From Ehretia macrophylla (Eukaryota > Streptophyta > Magnoliopsida > Boraginales > Ehretiaceae): a stretch of 64,000 nt of DNA. The DNA lies in the NCBI GenBank assembly GCA_037974665.1, contig CM075767.1, forward strand, positions 30,033,498-30,097,497, given 5' to 3'. Positions 12,380 through 24,543 of this stretch are shown one piece after another (position 1 is the stretch's first letter; the number at the start of each line of letters is the position of its first letter). The translations under genes and the position numbers were made by a program. The notes beneath the pieces are model-generated. The model saw only the letters and a program-made list of their open reading frames with translations. It was not told the DNA's origin and did no database searches.

Positions 12380-12498
12380 GGGGTGCAACACGAGGACTTC
12401 CCAGGGGGTTACCCATCCTAGTACTACTCTCGCCCAAGCACGCTTAACTTCGGAGTTATGATGGGATCCGGTGTATTAGTGCTGGTATGATCGCACCC
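12380..12498 (-). rRNA. 5S rRNA gene copy 19
   Basis: Changes: G89A at the box C edge, G41U, G25A. Class A upstream. Duplicate of copy 25. Confidence 0.95.
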
Positions 12499-13055
12499 GT
12501 CATGGTGGGGGTAGAATTCCTTTTTGTGTTAACGGTTCACAGTCCCAGCCTAGAGAGATGGCCCATTCAGAAGGCCCAATGAGCTTAACAACAACCCATC
12601 CGCTTCAACAATGCAGCATCCTCGCAAGACGTGATATCGACGCTTTATAGGGCCCTCTAATGTCCCGCGAGTAAGGTTGTCGTCCTTTTATCAGTTCACG
12701 ACGTATGATCCGGGATGAAAAAACAGAGCTTAATAAGTAAACTTGCCCGACACTGATGAAATTGTTATATTTTGGGCTCCAAAAAGGGCACAACAGGCAA
12801 GCTTGTTGCCCTAGTCGTAGAGCTCTCGGAGAGATTTCCAACGGTAAGCTGTGCACCTCGTAACTCTTTACGGATCAAAAGTTATGGGCACCGGAGCGAC
12901 GGAGACCTAGTCACAAGCCCTACGCCCTCAGTTTGCGGGCCCAGCCTCCACGTGTAGTGAAGTTGTCTTGCCCAAGGTGCCGTGGGATTCGATAATAGAA
13001 ATGTGGTGGATAAAATATCTTGCAAAACTAACCGGAGGAAAAAAAATTGAAAAGG

Positions 13056-13174
13056 GGGGTGCAACACGAGGACTACCCAGGGGGTCACCCATCCTAGTAC
13101 TACTCTCGCCCAAGCACGCTTAACTTCGGAGTTCTGATGGGATCCGGTGCATTCCTGCTGGTATGATCGCACCC
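13056..13174 (-). rRNA. 5S rRNA gene copy 20
   Basis: Changes: A100U, U21G, C20G. Promoter boxes are intact. Class A upstream. Confidence 0.96.
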
Positions 13175-13732
13175 GTCATGGTGGGGGTAGAATTCCTTTT
13201 TGTGTGAACGGTTCACAGACCCAGCCTGGAGAGATGGCCCATTCAGAAGGCCCAATGGGCTTAACAATAACCCATCTGCTTCAACAACGCAGCATCCTCG
13301 CAAGACCTGATATCGACGCATTGTAGGTCCCTCTAATGTCCCACGAGTAAGGTTGTCGTCCTTTTATCAGCTCACGACGTACGATCCAGGACGAAAAAAC
13401 AGAGCTTAATAAGAAAAGTGGCCCGAAACTAATGAAAACGTTCAATTTTGGGCTCCAAAATAGGTACAGCGAGCAAGCTGGCTGCCCCAGTCGTAGAGCT
13501 CTCAGAGAGCTTTTCAACGGTATGCTGTGTGCCGCGTAACTCCTTACGGATCAAAAGTTTTGGGCACCGGAGCGACGGAGACCTGGTCACAAGCCCTACG
13601 CCCTCGGTTTGCGGGCCCAGCCTCCACGTGAAGCGAGGTTGTCTTGCCCAAGGTGCCATGGGATTCGATAATGGAAATGTGGTGGATAAAGTATCTTGGC
13701 AACCCTAACCGGAGGAAAAAAAATTGAAAAGG

Positions 13733-13851
13733 GGGGTGCAACACGAGGACTTCCTAGGGGGTCACCCGTCCTAGTACTACTCTCGCCCAATAACGCTTAA
13801 CTTCGGAGTTCTGATGGGATCCGGTGCATTCGTGCTGGTATGATCGCACCC
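13733..13851 (-). rRNA. 5S rRNA gene copy 21
   Basis: Changes: G97A, U84C in box C, C61A and G60U in box A, U21G. Class A upstream. Confidence 0.95.
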
Positions 13852-14410
13852 GTCATGTTGGGGGTAGAATTCCTTTTTTGTGTTAACGGTTCACAAATCC
13901 CAGCCTAAATGGATGGCCCATTTAGAAGGCCCAATGGCCTTAACAACAACCCATCCGCTTCAACAATGCAGCATCCTCGCAAGACGTTATATCGATGCAT
14001 TGTAGGGCCCTCTAATGTCCCGCGAATAAGCTTGTCGTCCTTTTATCAGCTCACGATGTACGATCCGGGACGAAAAAACAAAGCTTAGTAAGAAAAGTGG
14101 CCCGAAACTGATGCAAACGTTCGATTTTGGGCTCCAAAAAGGGCACAGCAAGCAAGCTAGCTGCCCCCATCGTAGAGCTCTCGGAGAGCTTTCCAACGGT
14201 TTGCTGTGCGCAGCGTAATTCCTTATGGATCAAAAATTATGGGCACCGGAGCGACGGAGACCTGGTCACAAGTCCAACGCCCTCGGTCTGCGGGCCCAGC
14301 ATCCACGTGAAGTGAAGTTGTCTTGCCCAAGGTGCCGTGGGATTCGATAATAGAAACGTGGAGGATAAAGTATCTTGCAACACTAACCGGAGGAAAAAAA
14401 ATTGAAAAGG

Positions 14411-14529
14411 GGGGTGCAACACCAGGACTTCCCAGGGGGACACCCATCCTAGTACTACTCTCGCTCAAGCACGCTTAACTTCAGAGTTCTGATGGGATCC
14501 GGTGCATTAGTGCTGGTATGATCGCACCC
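14411..14529 (-). rRNA. 5S rRNA gene copy 22
   Basis: Changes: C107G, A90U, G65A, C47U. Class A upstream. Confidence 0.95.
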
Positions 14530-15085
14530 GTCATGGTGGGGGTAGAATTCCTTTTTGTGTTAACGGTTCACAGTCCCAGCCTAGAAAGATGGCCCATTCA
14601 GAAGGCCCAATGGGCTTAACAACAACCCATCCGCTTCAACAACGCAGCATCCTCGCAAGACGTGATATCGACGCTTTGTAGGGCCCTCTAATGACCCGTG
14701 AGTAAGGTTGTCGTCCTTTTATCAGCTCACGATGTACGATCTGGGATAAAAAAACAGAGCTTAAAAACCAAAGTTGCCTGAAACTGATGAAAACGTTATA
14801 TTTTGGGCTCAAAAAAGGGCATAGCAAGCAAGCTTGTTGCCCTCGTCGTAGAGCTCTCGGAGAGCTTTCCAACGGTAAGCTGTGCGCCGCGTAACTCTTT
14901 ACGATCAAAAGTTATGGGTACCGGAGCGACGGAGACCTAGTCACAAGCCCTACGCCCTCGGTTTGCGGGCCCAGCCTCCACGTGAAATGAAGTTGTCTTG
15001 CCCAAGGTGCCGTGGGATTCCATAATAGAAATGTGGTGGATAAAATATCTTGCAACACTAACCGGAGGAAAAAAAATTGAAAAGG

Positions 15086-15204
15086 GGGGTGCAACACGAG
15101 GACTACCCAGGGGGTCACCCATCCTAGTACTACTCTCGCCCAACCACGCTTAACTTCGGAGTTCTGATGGGATCCGGTGCATTCGTGCTGGTATGATCGC
15201 ACCC
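15086..15204 (-). rRNA. 5S rRNA gene copy 23
   Basis: Changes: A100U, C61G in box A, U21G. Class A upstream. Confidence 0.96.
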
Positions 15205-15762
15205 GTCATGGTCGGGGTAGAATTCATTTTTGTGTTAACGGTTCACAGTCCCAGCCTAGAGAGATGGCCTATTCAGAAGGCCTAATGGGCATAACAACAA
15301 CCCATCTGCTTCAACAACGCAGCATCCTCGGAAGACCTGATATCGACGCATTGTAGGGCCCTCTAATGTCCCGCGAGTAAGGTTGTCGTCCTTTTAACAG
15401 CTCACGGCGTACGATCTGGGTTGAAAAAATAGCGCTTAATAAGAAAAGTGGCCCGAAACTGATGAAAATGTTCAATTTCGGGCTCCAAAAATGGTACAGG
15501 GAGCAAGCTGGCTACCCCAATCGTAGAGCTCTCGAAGTGCTTTCAAACGTTATGTTGTGAGCCGCGTAACTCCTTACGGATCAAAAGTTATAGGCACCGG
15601 AGCGACGGAGACCTGGTCAAAAGCCCTACAACCTCGGTTTGCGGGCCCAGCCTCCACGTGAAGCGAGGTTGTCTTGCCCAAGGTGCCATGGGATTCGATA
15701 ATGGAAATGTGGTGGATAAAGTATCTTGGCAACCCTAACCGGAGGAAAAAAAATTGAAAAGG

Positions 15763-15881
15763 GGGGTGCAACACGAGGACTTCCCAAGGGGTCACCCATC
15801 CTAGTACTACTCTCGCCCAAGCACGCTTAATTTCGGAGTTCTGATGGGATCCGGTGCATTAGTGCTGGTATGATCGCACCC
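15763..15881 (-). rRNA. 5S rRNA gene copy 24
   Basis: Changes: C95U, G51A in box A. Intact counterpart of copy 18. The upstream region is class A with an AT-rich replacement giving TATAATTC in transcript sense near -20. Confidence 0.96.
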
Positions 15882-16439
15882 GTCATGTTGGGGGTAGAAT
15901 TATATTTTTCTGTTAACGGTTCATAGTCCCAACCTAGAGAGATGGCCCATTTAGAAGGCCCAATGGGCTTAACGATAACCCATCCGCTTGAACAATGCAG
16001 CATCCTCGCAAGACGTTATATCGACGCATTGTAGGGCCCTCTAATGTCCTGCGAGTAAGGTTGTCGTCCTTTTATCAGCTCACGATGTACGATTCGGGAT
16101 GAAAAAACAGAGCTTTATAACAAAAGTCGACCAAAACTGATGCAAACGTTTGATTTTGGGCTCCAAAAAGGGCACATCAAGCAAGCTAGCTGGCCCCGTC
16201 GTAGAGCTCTCGGAGAGCTTTCCAACGGTATGCTGTGCACCGTGTAATTACTTATAGATCAAAAGTTATGGGCACCGGAGCGACGGAGACATGGTCACAG
16301 GCCCTACGCCCTCGGTTTGCGGGCTCAGCCTCCACGTGAAGTGAAGTTTTCTTGCCCAAGGTGCCGTGGGATTCGATAATAGAAATGTAGTGGATAAAGT
16401 ATCATGCAACACTAACGGGAGGAAAAAAAATTGAAAATG

Positions 16440-16558
16440 GGGGTGCAACACGAGGACTTCCCAGGGGGTCACCCATCCTAGTACTACTCTCGCCCAAGCA
16501 CGCTTAACTTCGGAGTTCTGATGGGATCCGGTGTATTAGTGCTGGTATGATCGCACCC
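16440..16558 (-). rRNA. 5S rRNA gene copy 25 (closest to majority sequence)
   Basis: This 119-nt gene differs from the majority sequence only at G25A. The transcript is the 5S component of the large ribosomal subunit, made by RNA polymerase III in the nucleus with TFIIIA. Box A (AGTTAAGCGTGCTTG), the IE (CGAGAG) and box C (AGGATGGGTG) are all intact. Helix I can form from GGGUGC at nt 1-6 and GCACCC at 113-118. A T4 follows directly, then T8. The upstream region is class A. On sequence alone it is among the best candidates for an active copy; expression cannot be judged here. Confidence 0.97.
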
Positions 16559-17115
16559 GTCATGGTGGGGGTAGAATTCCTTTTTGTGTTAACGGTTCAC
16601 AGTCCCAGCCTAGAGAGATGGCCCATTCAGAAGGCACAATGAGCTTAACAACAACCCATCCGCTTCAACAACGCAGTATCCTCGCAAGACGTGATATCGA
16701 CGCTTTGTAGGGCCCTCTAATGTCCCGCGAGTAAGGTTGTCGTCCTTTTAACAGTTCACGACGTACGATCCGGGACGAAAAAATAGAGCTTAATAAGTAA
16801 AGTTGCCGGAAACTGATGAAAACGTTATATTTTGGGCACCAAAAAGGGCACAACAGGCAAGCTTGTTGCCCTAGTCGTAGAGCTCTCGGAGACATTTCCA
16901 ACGGTATGCTGTGCGCCTCGTAACTCTTTACGGATCAAAAGTTATGGGCACCGGAGCGACGGAGACCTAGTCACAAGCCCTACGCCCTCGGTTTGCGGGC
17001 CCAGCCTCCACGTGAAGTGAAGTTGTCTTGCCCAAGGTGCCGTGGGATTCAATAATAGAAATGTGATGGATAAAATATCTTGCAAAACTAACCGGAGGAA
17101 AAAAAATTGAAAAGG

Positions 17116-17234
17116 GGGGTGCAACACGAGGACTACCCAGCGGGTCACCCATCCTAGTACTACTCTCGCCCAAGCACGCTTAACTTCGGAGTTCTGATGC
17201 GATCCGGTGCATTCCTGCTGGTATGATCGCAGCC
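17116..17234 (-). rRNA. 5S rRNA gene copy 26
   Basis: Changes: A100U, C94G, C35G, U21G, C20G, G3C (breaks the pair with C116). Class A upstream. Confidence 0.95.
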
Positions 17235-17791
17235 GTCATTGTGGGGGTAGAATTCCTTTTTGTGTGAACAGTTCACAGTCCCAACCTGGAGAGATGGCCC
17301 ATTCAGAAGGCCCAATGGGCTTAACAATAACCCATTTGCTTCAACAACGCAGCATCCGCGCAAGACCTGATATCGATGCATTGTAGGGCCCTCTAATTTC
17401 CCACGAGTAAGGTTGTCGTCCTTTTATCAGCTCACGACGTACGATCCGGGACGAAAAAACAGAGCTTAATAAGAAAAGTGGCCGAAAACTAATGAAAACG
17501 TTCAATTTTGGGCTCCAAAATGGGTACAGCGAGCAAGCTGGCTGCCCCAGTTGTAGAGCTCTCAGAGAGCTTTCCAACGGTATGCTGTGTGCCGTGTAAC
17601 TCCTTACGGATCAAAAGTTTTGGGCACCGGAGCGACGGAGACCTGGTCACAAGCCCTACGCCCTCGGTTTGCGGGCCCAGCCTCCACGTGAAGCGAGGTT
17701 GTCTTGCCCAAGGTGCCATGGGATTCAATAATGGAAATGTGGTGGATAAAGTATCTTGGCAACCCTAACCGGAGGAAAAAAATTGAAAAGG

Positions 17792-17910
17792 GGGGTGCAA
17801 CACGAGGACTTCCCAGGGGATCACCCGTCCTAGTACTACTCTCGCCCAATCACGCTTAACTTCAGAGTTCTGAAGGGATCCGGTGCATTAGTGCTGGTAT
17901 GATCGCACCC
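17792..17910 (-). rRNA. 5S rRNA gene copy 27
   Basis: Changes: C91U, U84C in box C, C61A in box A, C47U, A37U. Class A upstream. Confidence 0.95.
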
Positions 17911-18466
17911 GTCATGTTGGGGGTAGAATTCCTTTTTTGTGTTAACAGTTCACAATCCCAGCCAAAATGGATGGCCCATTTAGAAGGCCCAATGGGCTTA
18001 ACAACAACCCATCCGCTTCAACAATGCAGCATCCTCGCAAAACGTTATATCGATGCATTGTAGGGCCCTCTAATGTCCCGCGAGTGAGCTTGTCGTCCTT
18101 TTATTAGTTCATGATGTACGATCCGGGACGAAAAAACAAAGCTCAATAAGAAAAGTGGCCCAAAACGGATGTAAACGTTCGATTTTGGGCTCCAAAAAGG
18201 GCACAGCAAGCAAGCTAGCTGCCCCCATCGTAAAGCTCTCGGAGAGCTTTCCAACGGTTTGCTTTGCGCCGCGTAATTCCTTACGGATCAAAAGTTATGG
18301 GCACCGAAGCGACGGAGACCTGGTCACAAGTCCAACGCCCTCGGTTTGCGGGCCCAGCATCCACGTGAAGTGAAGTTGTCTTGCCCAACGTGCCGTGGGA
18401 TTCGATAATAAATGTGGAGGATAAAGTATCATGCAGCACTAACCGGAGGAAAAAAAATTGAAAAGG

Positions 18467-18585
18467 GGGGTGCAACACGAGGACTTCCCAAGGGGTCACC
18501 CATCCTAGTACTACTCTCGCTCAAGCACGCTTAACTTCGGAGTTCTAATGGGATCCAGTGAATTAGTGCTGGTATGATCGCACCC
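18467..18585 (-). rRNA. 5S rRNA gene copy 28
   Basis: Changes: C95U, G65A, C39U, C29U, G25U. Class A upstream. Confidence 0.95.
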
Positions 18586-19141
18586 GTCATGGTGGGGTAG
18601 AATTCCTTTTTGTGTTAACAGTTCACAATCCCAGCCTAGAAAGATGGCCCATTCAGAAGGCCCAATGGGCTTAACAACAACCCATCCGCTTCAACAACGC
18701 AGCATCCTCGCAAGACGTGATATCGACGCTTTGTAGGGCCCTCTAATGTCCCTTGAGTAAGGTTGTCGTCCTTTTACCAGCTCACGACGTACGATCCCGG
18801 ACGAAAAAACAGAGCTTAAAAACCAAAGTTGCCCGAAACTGATGAAAACGTTATATTTTGGGCACAAAAAAGGGCATAGCAAGCAACCTTGTTGCCCTCG
18901 TCGTAGAGCTCTCGGAGAGCTTTCCAACGGTAAGCTGTGCGCCGCGTAACTCTTTACGGATCAAAAGTTATGGGCACCGGAGCGACGGAGACCTAGTCAC
19001 AAGCCCTACGCCCTCGGTTTGCGGGCCCAGCCTCCACATGAAGTGAAGTTGTCTTGCCCAAGGTGCCGTGGGATTCCATAATAGAAATGTGGTGGATAAA
19101 ATATCTTGCTACACTAACTGGAGGAAAAAAAATTGAAAAGG

Positions 19142-19260
19142 GGGGTGCAACACGAGGACTACCCAAGGGGTCACCCATCCTAGTACTACTCTCGCCCAAG
19201 CACGCTTAACTTCGGAGTTCTGATGGGATCCGGTGCATTCGTGCTGGTATGATCGCACCC
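19142..19260 (-). rRNA. 5S rRNA gene copy 29
   Basis: Changes: A100U, C95U, U21G. Promoter boxes are intact. Class A upstream. Ends the second six-unit block. Confidence 0.96.
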
Positions 19261-19818
19261 GTCATTGTGGGGGTAGAATTCCTTTTTGTGTTAACGGTTA
19301 ACAGTCCCAGCCTAGAGAGATGGCCCATTCAAAACGCCCAATGGGCTTAACAACAACCCATCCGCTTCAACAACGCAGCATCCTCGCAAGATTTGATATC
19401 GACGCTTTGTAGGGCCCTCTAATGTCCTAAGTGTAAGGTTGTCGTCCTTTTAACAGCTCACGACGTACGATCCGGGATGAAAAAATAGAGCTTAATAAGA
19501 AAAGTTGCCCGAAACTGATGAAAACGTTATATTTTGGGCTTCAAAAAGGGCACAGCAGGCAAGCTTGTTGCCCTCGTTGTAGAGCTCTTGGAGAGCTTTC
19601 CAAAGGTAAGCTGTGCGCCGCGTAACTCTTTACGGATCAAAAGTTATGGGCACCGGAGCGACGGAGACCTAGTCACAAGCCCTACGCCCTCGGTTTGCGG
19701 GCCCAGCCTCCACGTGAAGTGAAGTTGTCTTGCCCAAGGTGCCGTGGGATTCCATAATAGAAATGTGGTGGATAAAATATCTTGCAACACTAACCGGAGG
19801 AAAAAAAAATTGAAAATG

Positions 19819-19937
19819 GGGGTGCAACACGAGGACTACCCAGGGGGTCACCTATCCTAGTACTACTCTCGCCCAAACATGCTTAACTTCGGAGTTCTGA
19901 TGGAATCCGGTGCATTCGTGCTGGTATGATCGCACCC
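19819..19937 (-). rRNA. 5S rRNA gene copy 30
   Basis: Changes: A100U, G86A in box C, C61U and G58A in box A, C34U, U21G. Class A upstream, shortened by 3 bp. Confidence 0.95.
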
Positions 19938-20494
19938 GTCATTGTGCGGTAGAATTCCTTTTTGGGTTAACGATTCACAGTCCCAGCCTAGGGAGATGGC
20001 CCATTCAAAAGGCCCAATGGGCTTAACAACAACCCATCCGCTTCAACAACGCAGCATCCTCGCAAGACGTGATATCGACGCTTTGTAGGGCCCTCTAATG
20101 TCCCAAGAGTAAGGTTGTCGTCCTTTTATCAGCTCACGACGTACGATCCGGGATGAAAAAATAGAGCTTAATAAGAAAAGTGACCCGAAACTGATGAAAA
20201 CGTTTGATTTTGGGCTCCAAAAAGGGCACAGCGAGCAAGCTGGCTGCCCCCGTCGTAGAGCTCTCAGAGAGCTTTCCAACGGTATGCTGTGTGCCGCATA
20301 ACTCCTTACAGATCAAAAGTTATGGCCACCGGAGCGACGGAGACCTGGTCACAAGCCCTACGCCCTCGGTTTGCGGGCCCAGCCTCCACGTGAAGTGAAG
20401 TTCTCTTGCCCAAGGTGATGTGGGATTCGATAATAGAAATGTGGTGGATAAAGTATCTTGGCAACCCTAACCGGAGGAAAAAAAATTGAAAAGG

Positions 20495-20613
20495 GGGGTG
20501 CAACACGAGGACTTCCCAGGGGGTCACCCATCCTAGTACTACTCTTGTCCAAGCACGATTAACATCGGAGTTCTGATGGGATTCGGTGCATTAGTGCTGG
20601 TATGATCGCACCC
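20495..20613 (-). rRNA. 5S rRNA gene copy 31
   Basis: Changes: G68A in the IE, G66A, G56U and A50U in box A, G31A. Class B upstream. Confidence 0.95.
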
Positions 20614-21172
20614 GTCATGTTGATGGCACAATTCCTTTATGTGTTAACGGTTCACAGTCCCAGCCTAGAGAGATGGCCAATTCAGAAGGCCCAATGGGAT
20701 TAACAACAACCCATCCGCTTTAACAACGCAGCATCCTTGCAAGACGTGATATCGACGCGTTGTAGGGCCCCCTAATGTCCGGCGAGTAAGGTTGTCGTCC
20801 TTTTAATAGCCCACGATGTACGATCTGGGAAGAAAAAACAGAGCTAAATTAGAAAAGTGGCCCGAAACTGATGAAAACGTTCAATTTTGGGCTCAAAAAA
20901 AGGGCACAGCGAGCAAGCTGGGTGCCCCCGTCGTAGAGCTCTCGGAGAGCTTTCCAACGGTATGCTGTGCACCGCGTAACTCCTTACGGATCAAAACTTA
21001 TGGGCACCGGAGCGATAGCGACCTGGTCACAAGCCCTACGCCCTCGGTTTGCGGTCCCAGCCTCCACGTGAAGCGAAGTTGTCTTGCCAAAGGTGTCGTG
21101 GGATTTGATAATAGAAATGTGGTGGATAAAGTATCTTGGCAACCCTAACCGGAGGGAAAAAAATTGAAAAGG

Positions 21173-21291
21173 GGAGTGCAACACGAGGACTTCCTAGGGG
21201 GTTACCCATCCTTGTACTACTCTCGACCAAGCACGCTTAAATTCGGAGTTCTGATGGGATCCGGTGCATTAGTGCTGGTATGATAGCACCC
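21173..21291 (-). rRNA. 5S rRNA gene copy 32
   Basis: Changes: C117U (G2-U wobble), G97A, G89A, U79A, G66U, G51U, G7U. Class B upstream. Confidence 0.95.
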
Positions 21292-21849
21292 GTCATTTTG
21301 ATGGCACAATTCCTTTATGTGCTAACGGTTCACAGTCCCAGCCAAGAGAGATGGCCCATTCAGAAGGCCCAATGGGCTTAAAAACAACCCATCCACTTTA
21401 ACAACGCAGCATCCTCGCAAGACGTGATATCGACGTGTTGTAGGGCCCTCTAATGTCCCGCGAGTAAGGTTGTTGTCCTTTTAATAGCTCACGATGTACG
21501 ATCCGGGAAGGAAAAACAGAGCAAAATTAGAAAATTGGCCTGAAATTGATGAAAACGTTCGATTTTGGGCTCCAAAAAGGGCACAGCAAGCAAGATTGCT
21601 GCCCCCGTCGTAGAGCTCGCGGAGAGCTTTCCAATGGTATTCTATGCACCGCGTAACTCCTTACGGATCAAAAGTTATGGGCACCGGAGCGATGGAGACC
21701 TGGTCACAAGCCCTATGCCCTCGGTTTGCTGTCCCAGCCTCCACATGAAGCGAAGTTGCATTGCCCAAGGTGCCGTGGGATTCGATAATAGGAATGTGGT
21801 GGATAAAGTATCTTGGCAACCCTAACCGGCTGAAAAAAAATTGAAAAGG

Positions 21850-21968
21850 GGGATGCAACACGAGGACTTCCCAGGGGGTTACCCATCCTAGTACTACTCT
21901 CGCCCAAGCACGCTTAACTTCAGAGTTCTGATGGGATCCGGTGCATTAGTGCTGCTATGATCGCACCC
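21850..21968 (-). rRNA. 5S rRNA gene copy 33
   Basis: Changes: C116U (G3-U wobble), G89A, C47U, C14G. Class A upstream. Confidence 0.95.
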
Positions 21969-22525
21969 GTCATGGTGGCGGTAGAATTCCTTTTTGTGTT
22001 AACGGTTCACAGTCCCAGCCTAGAGAAATGGCCCATTCAAAAGGCCCAATTGGCTTAACAACAACCCATCTGCTTGAACAACGCAACATCCTCGCAAGAC
22101 GTTATATCGACGCATTGTAGGGCCCTCAAATGTCCCGCGAGTAAGGTTGTCGTCATTTTGACAGCTCACGACGTACGATCCGGGATGAAAAAATAGAGTC
22201 TAATAAGAAAAGTGGCCAGAAACTCATGAAAACGTTCGATTTTGGCCTCCAAAAAGGTTACAGCGCGCAACCTGGCTCCCCCCGTCGTAGAGCTCTCGGA
22301 GAGCTTTCCAACGGTATGCTGTGCGCCGCGTAACTCCTTACGGATCAAAAGTTATAGGCACCGGAGCGACGGAGACCTGGTCACAAGCCCTACGCCCTCA
22401 GTTTGTGGGCCCAGCCTCCAAGTGAAGCGAAGTTGTCTTGCCCAAGGTGCCGTGGGATTCGATAATAGAAATGTGGTGGATAAAGTATCTTGCAACACTA
22501 ACCGGAGGAAAAAAAATTGAAAAGG

Positions 22526-22644
22526 GGGGTGCAACACGAGGACTTCCCAAGGGGTCACCCATCCTAGTTCTACTCTCGCCCAAGCACGCTTAACTTCGGA
22601 GTTCTGATGGGATCCGGTGCATTCCTGCTGGTATGATCGCACCC
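22526..22644 (-). rRNA. 5S rRNA gene copy 34
   Basis: Changes: C95U, U76A, U21G, C20G. Class A upstream. Confidence 0.96.
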
Positions 22645-23201
22645 GTCATGGTGGGGGTAGAATTCCTTTTTGTGTTAACGGTTCACAGTCCCAGCCTAGA
22701 GAGATGTCAAATTCCGAAGGGCCAATGGGCTTAACAACAACCCATCCGCTTCAACAACGCAGCATCCTCGCAAGACGTGATATCGACTTATTGTAAGGCC
22801 CTCCAGTGTCCCGCGAGTAAGGTTGTCGTCCTTTTAACAGCTCATGACGTACGATCCGAGATGAAAAAATAGAGTTTAATAAGAAAAGTGGCCTGAAACT
22901 AATGAAAACGTTCGATTTTGGGCCCCAAAAAGGGCACAGCGAGCAAGCTGGATGCCCCCGTCGTAGAGCTCTTGGAGGGCTTTCCAACGGTATATTGTGC
23001 GCCGCGTAACTCCTTACGGATCAAAAGTTATGGGCACCGGAACAACGGAGACCTTGTCACAAACCCTACGCCCTCGGTTTGCGGGCCCAGCCTCGACGTG
23101 AAGCGAAGTTGTCTTGCCCAAGCTGCCGTGGGATTCGATAATAGAAATGTGGTGGATAAAGTATCTTGCAACACTAATCGGAGGAAAAAAAATTGAAAAG
23201 T

Positions 23202-23320
23202 GGGGTGCAACACGAGGATTTCCCAGGGGGTCACCCATCCTAGTACTACTCTCGCCCAAGCACGCTTAACTTCGGAGTTCTGATGGGATCCGGTGCATTC
23301 GTGCTGGTATGATCGCACCC
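23202..23320 (-). rRNA. 5S rRNA gene copy 35
   Basis: Changes: G102A and U21G only; promoter boxes are intact. Class A upstream. Confidence 0.96.
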
Positions 23321-23629
23321 GTCATGGTGGGGGCAGAATTCCTTTTTGTGTTAACGGTTCACAGTCCCAGCCTAGAGAGATGGCCCATTCAGAAGGCCCA
23401 ATGGGCTTAACAACAACTCATCCGCTTCAACAACGCAGCATCCTTGTAAAACGTGATATCGACGCTTTGTAGGGCCCTCTAGTGTCCCGCGAGTAAGGTT
23501 GTCGTCCTTTTATCAACTCACTATGTACGATCTGGGATGAAAAAACAGAGCTTAATAAGAAAAGTGGCCCGAAATTGATGAAAATGTTCGATTTTGGGCT
23601 CCAAAAAGGGCATAGCAGGCAAGCTTGCT

Positions 23630-23650
23630 GCCCCCGTCGGAGAGCCTTCA
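23630..23650 (-). other. Spacer palindrome lost (11-bp deletion)
   Basis: CCCCGTCGGAGAGCC replaces the usual CCCCGTCGTAGAGCTCTCGGAGAGC, removing the left arm of the AGCTCTC/GAGAGCT palindrome. The deletion is between copies 35 and 36. Confidence 0.8.
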
Positions 23651-23867
23651 AACGGTATGCTGTGCGCCGCGCAACTCCTTACGGATCAAAAGTTATGGGC
23701 ACCGGAGCGACGGAGACCTGTTCACAAGCCCTACGCCCTCGATTTGCGGGCCCAGCCTCCACGTGATGTGAAGTTGTCTTGCCCAAGGTGCCGTGGGATT
23801 CGATAATAGAAATGTGGTGGATAAAGTATCTTGGCAACACTAATCGGAGGAAAAAAAATTGAAAATG

Positions 23868-23986
23868 GGAGTGCAACACGAGGACTTCCCAGGGGGTCAC
23901 CCATTCTAGTACTACTCTCGCCCAAGCACGCTTAACTTCGGAGTTCTGATGGGATCCGATGCATTAGTGCTGGTATGATCTCTCCC
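23868..23986 (-). rRNA. 5S rRNA gene copy 36
   Basis: Changes: C117U, G82A in box C, C28U, C6A and U4A (both disrupt helix I). Class A upstream. Confidence 0.95.
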
Positions 23987-24543
23987 GTCATGGTAGGGGT
24001 AGAATTCCTTTTTGTGTTAACGGTTCACTGCCCCAGCCAAGAGAGATGGCCCATTAAGAAGGCCCAATGGGCTTAACAACAACCCATCCGCTTCAACAAC
24101 GCAGCATCCTCGCAAGACGTGATATCGAAGCTTTATAGGGCCCTTTAATGTCCCGCGAGTAAGGTTGTCATCCTTTTATTAGCTCACGACGTACGATCCG
24201 GGACCAAAAAATAGAGCTTAATAAGAAAAGTTTCCTGAAACTGACGAAAACGTTATATTTTGGGCTCCAAAAAGGGCAAAGCAAGCAAGATTACTACCCC
24301 CTTCGTTGAGCTCTCAGAGAGCTTTCCAACGGTATGCTGTGCGCCGCGTAACTCTTTACGGATCAAAAGTTATGGGCACCGGAGCGACGGAGACCAGGTC
24401 ACAAGTCCTACGCCCTCGGTTTGTGGGCCCAGCCTCCACGTGAAGTGAAGTTGTCTTGCCCAAGGTGCCGTGGGATTCGATAATAGAAATGTGGTGGATA
24501 AAGTATCTTGCAACACTAATCGGAGGAAAAAAAATTGAAAAGG

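Larger units (their letters stand above)
11153..15204 (-). repeat. Six-unit higher-order repeat, first member (copies 18-23)
   Basis: About 4.05 kb, repeated directly at 15205-19260. Shared private variants in the same order are: CTCGGAAGACCTG; an AT-rich replacement (GAATTATATTTTTC) upstream of copies 18 and 24; GACATGGTCACAGG; GGTGTATTAG in copies 19 and 25; ATTCCTGC in copies 20 and 26; AAAAGTTTTGGG; AAATGGATGG; CAAGTCCAACG; and AAAACCAAAGTTGCC. The member is 4 bp shorter than its partner overall, mainly because copy 18 lost 8 bp. Confidence 0.9.
15205..19260 (-). repeat. Six-unit higher-order repeat, second member (copies 24-29)
   Basis: Copies 24-29 pair with 18-23 at offsets of 4052, 4060, 4060, 4059, 4056 and 4056 bp. 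The spacer after copy 29 no longer matches the one after copy 23, which places the right boundary near 19260. Confidence 0.9.

Noticed and set aside
11153..19260. Higher-order repeats as assembly artefacts
   Set aside because: Not fully excluded, but paired blocks differ by several private changes and small indels (such as copy 18 versus 24), which a simple assembly duplication would not give.
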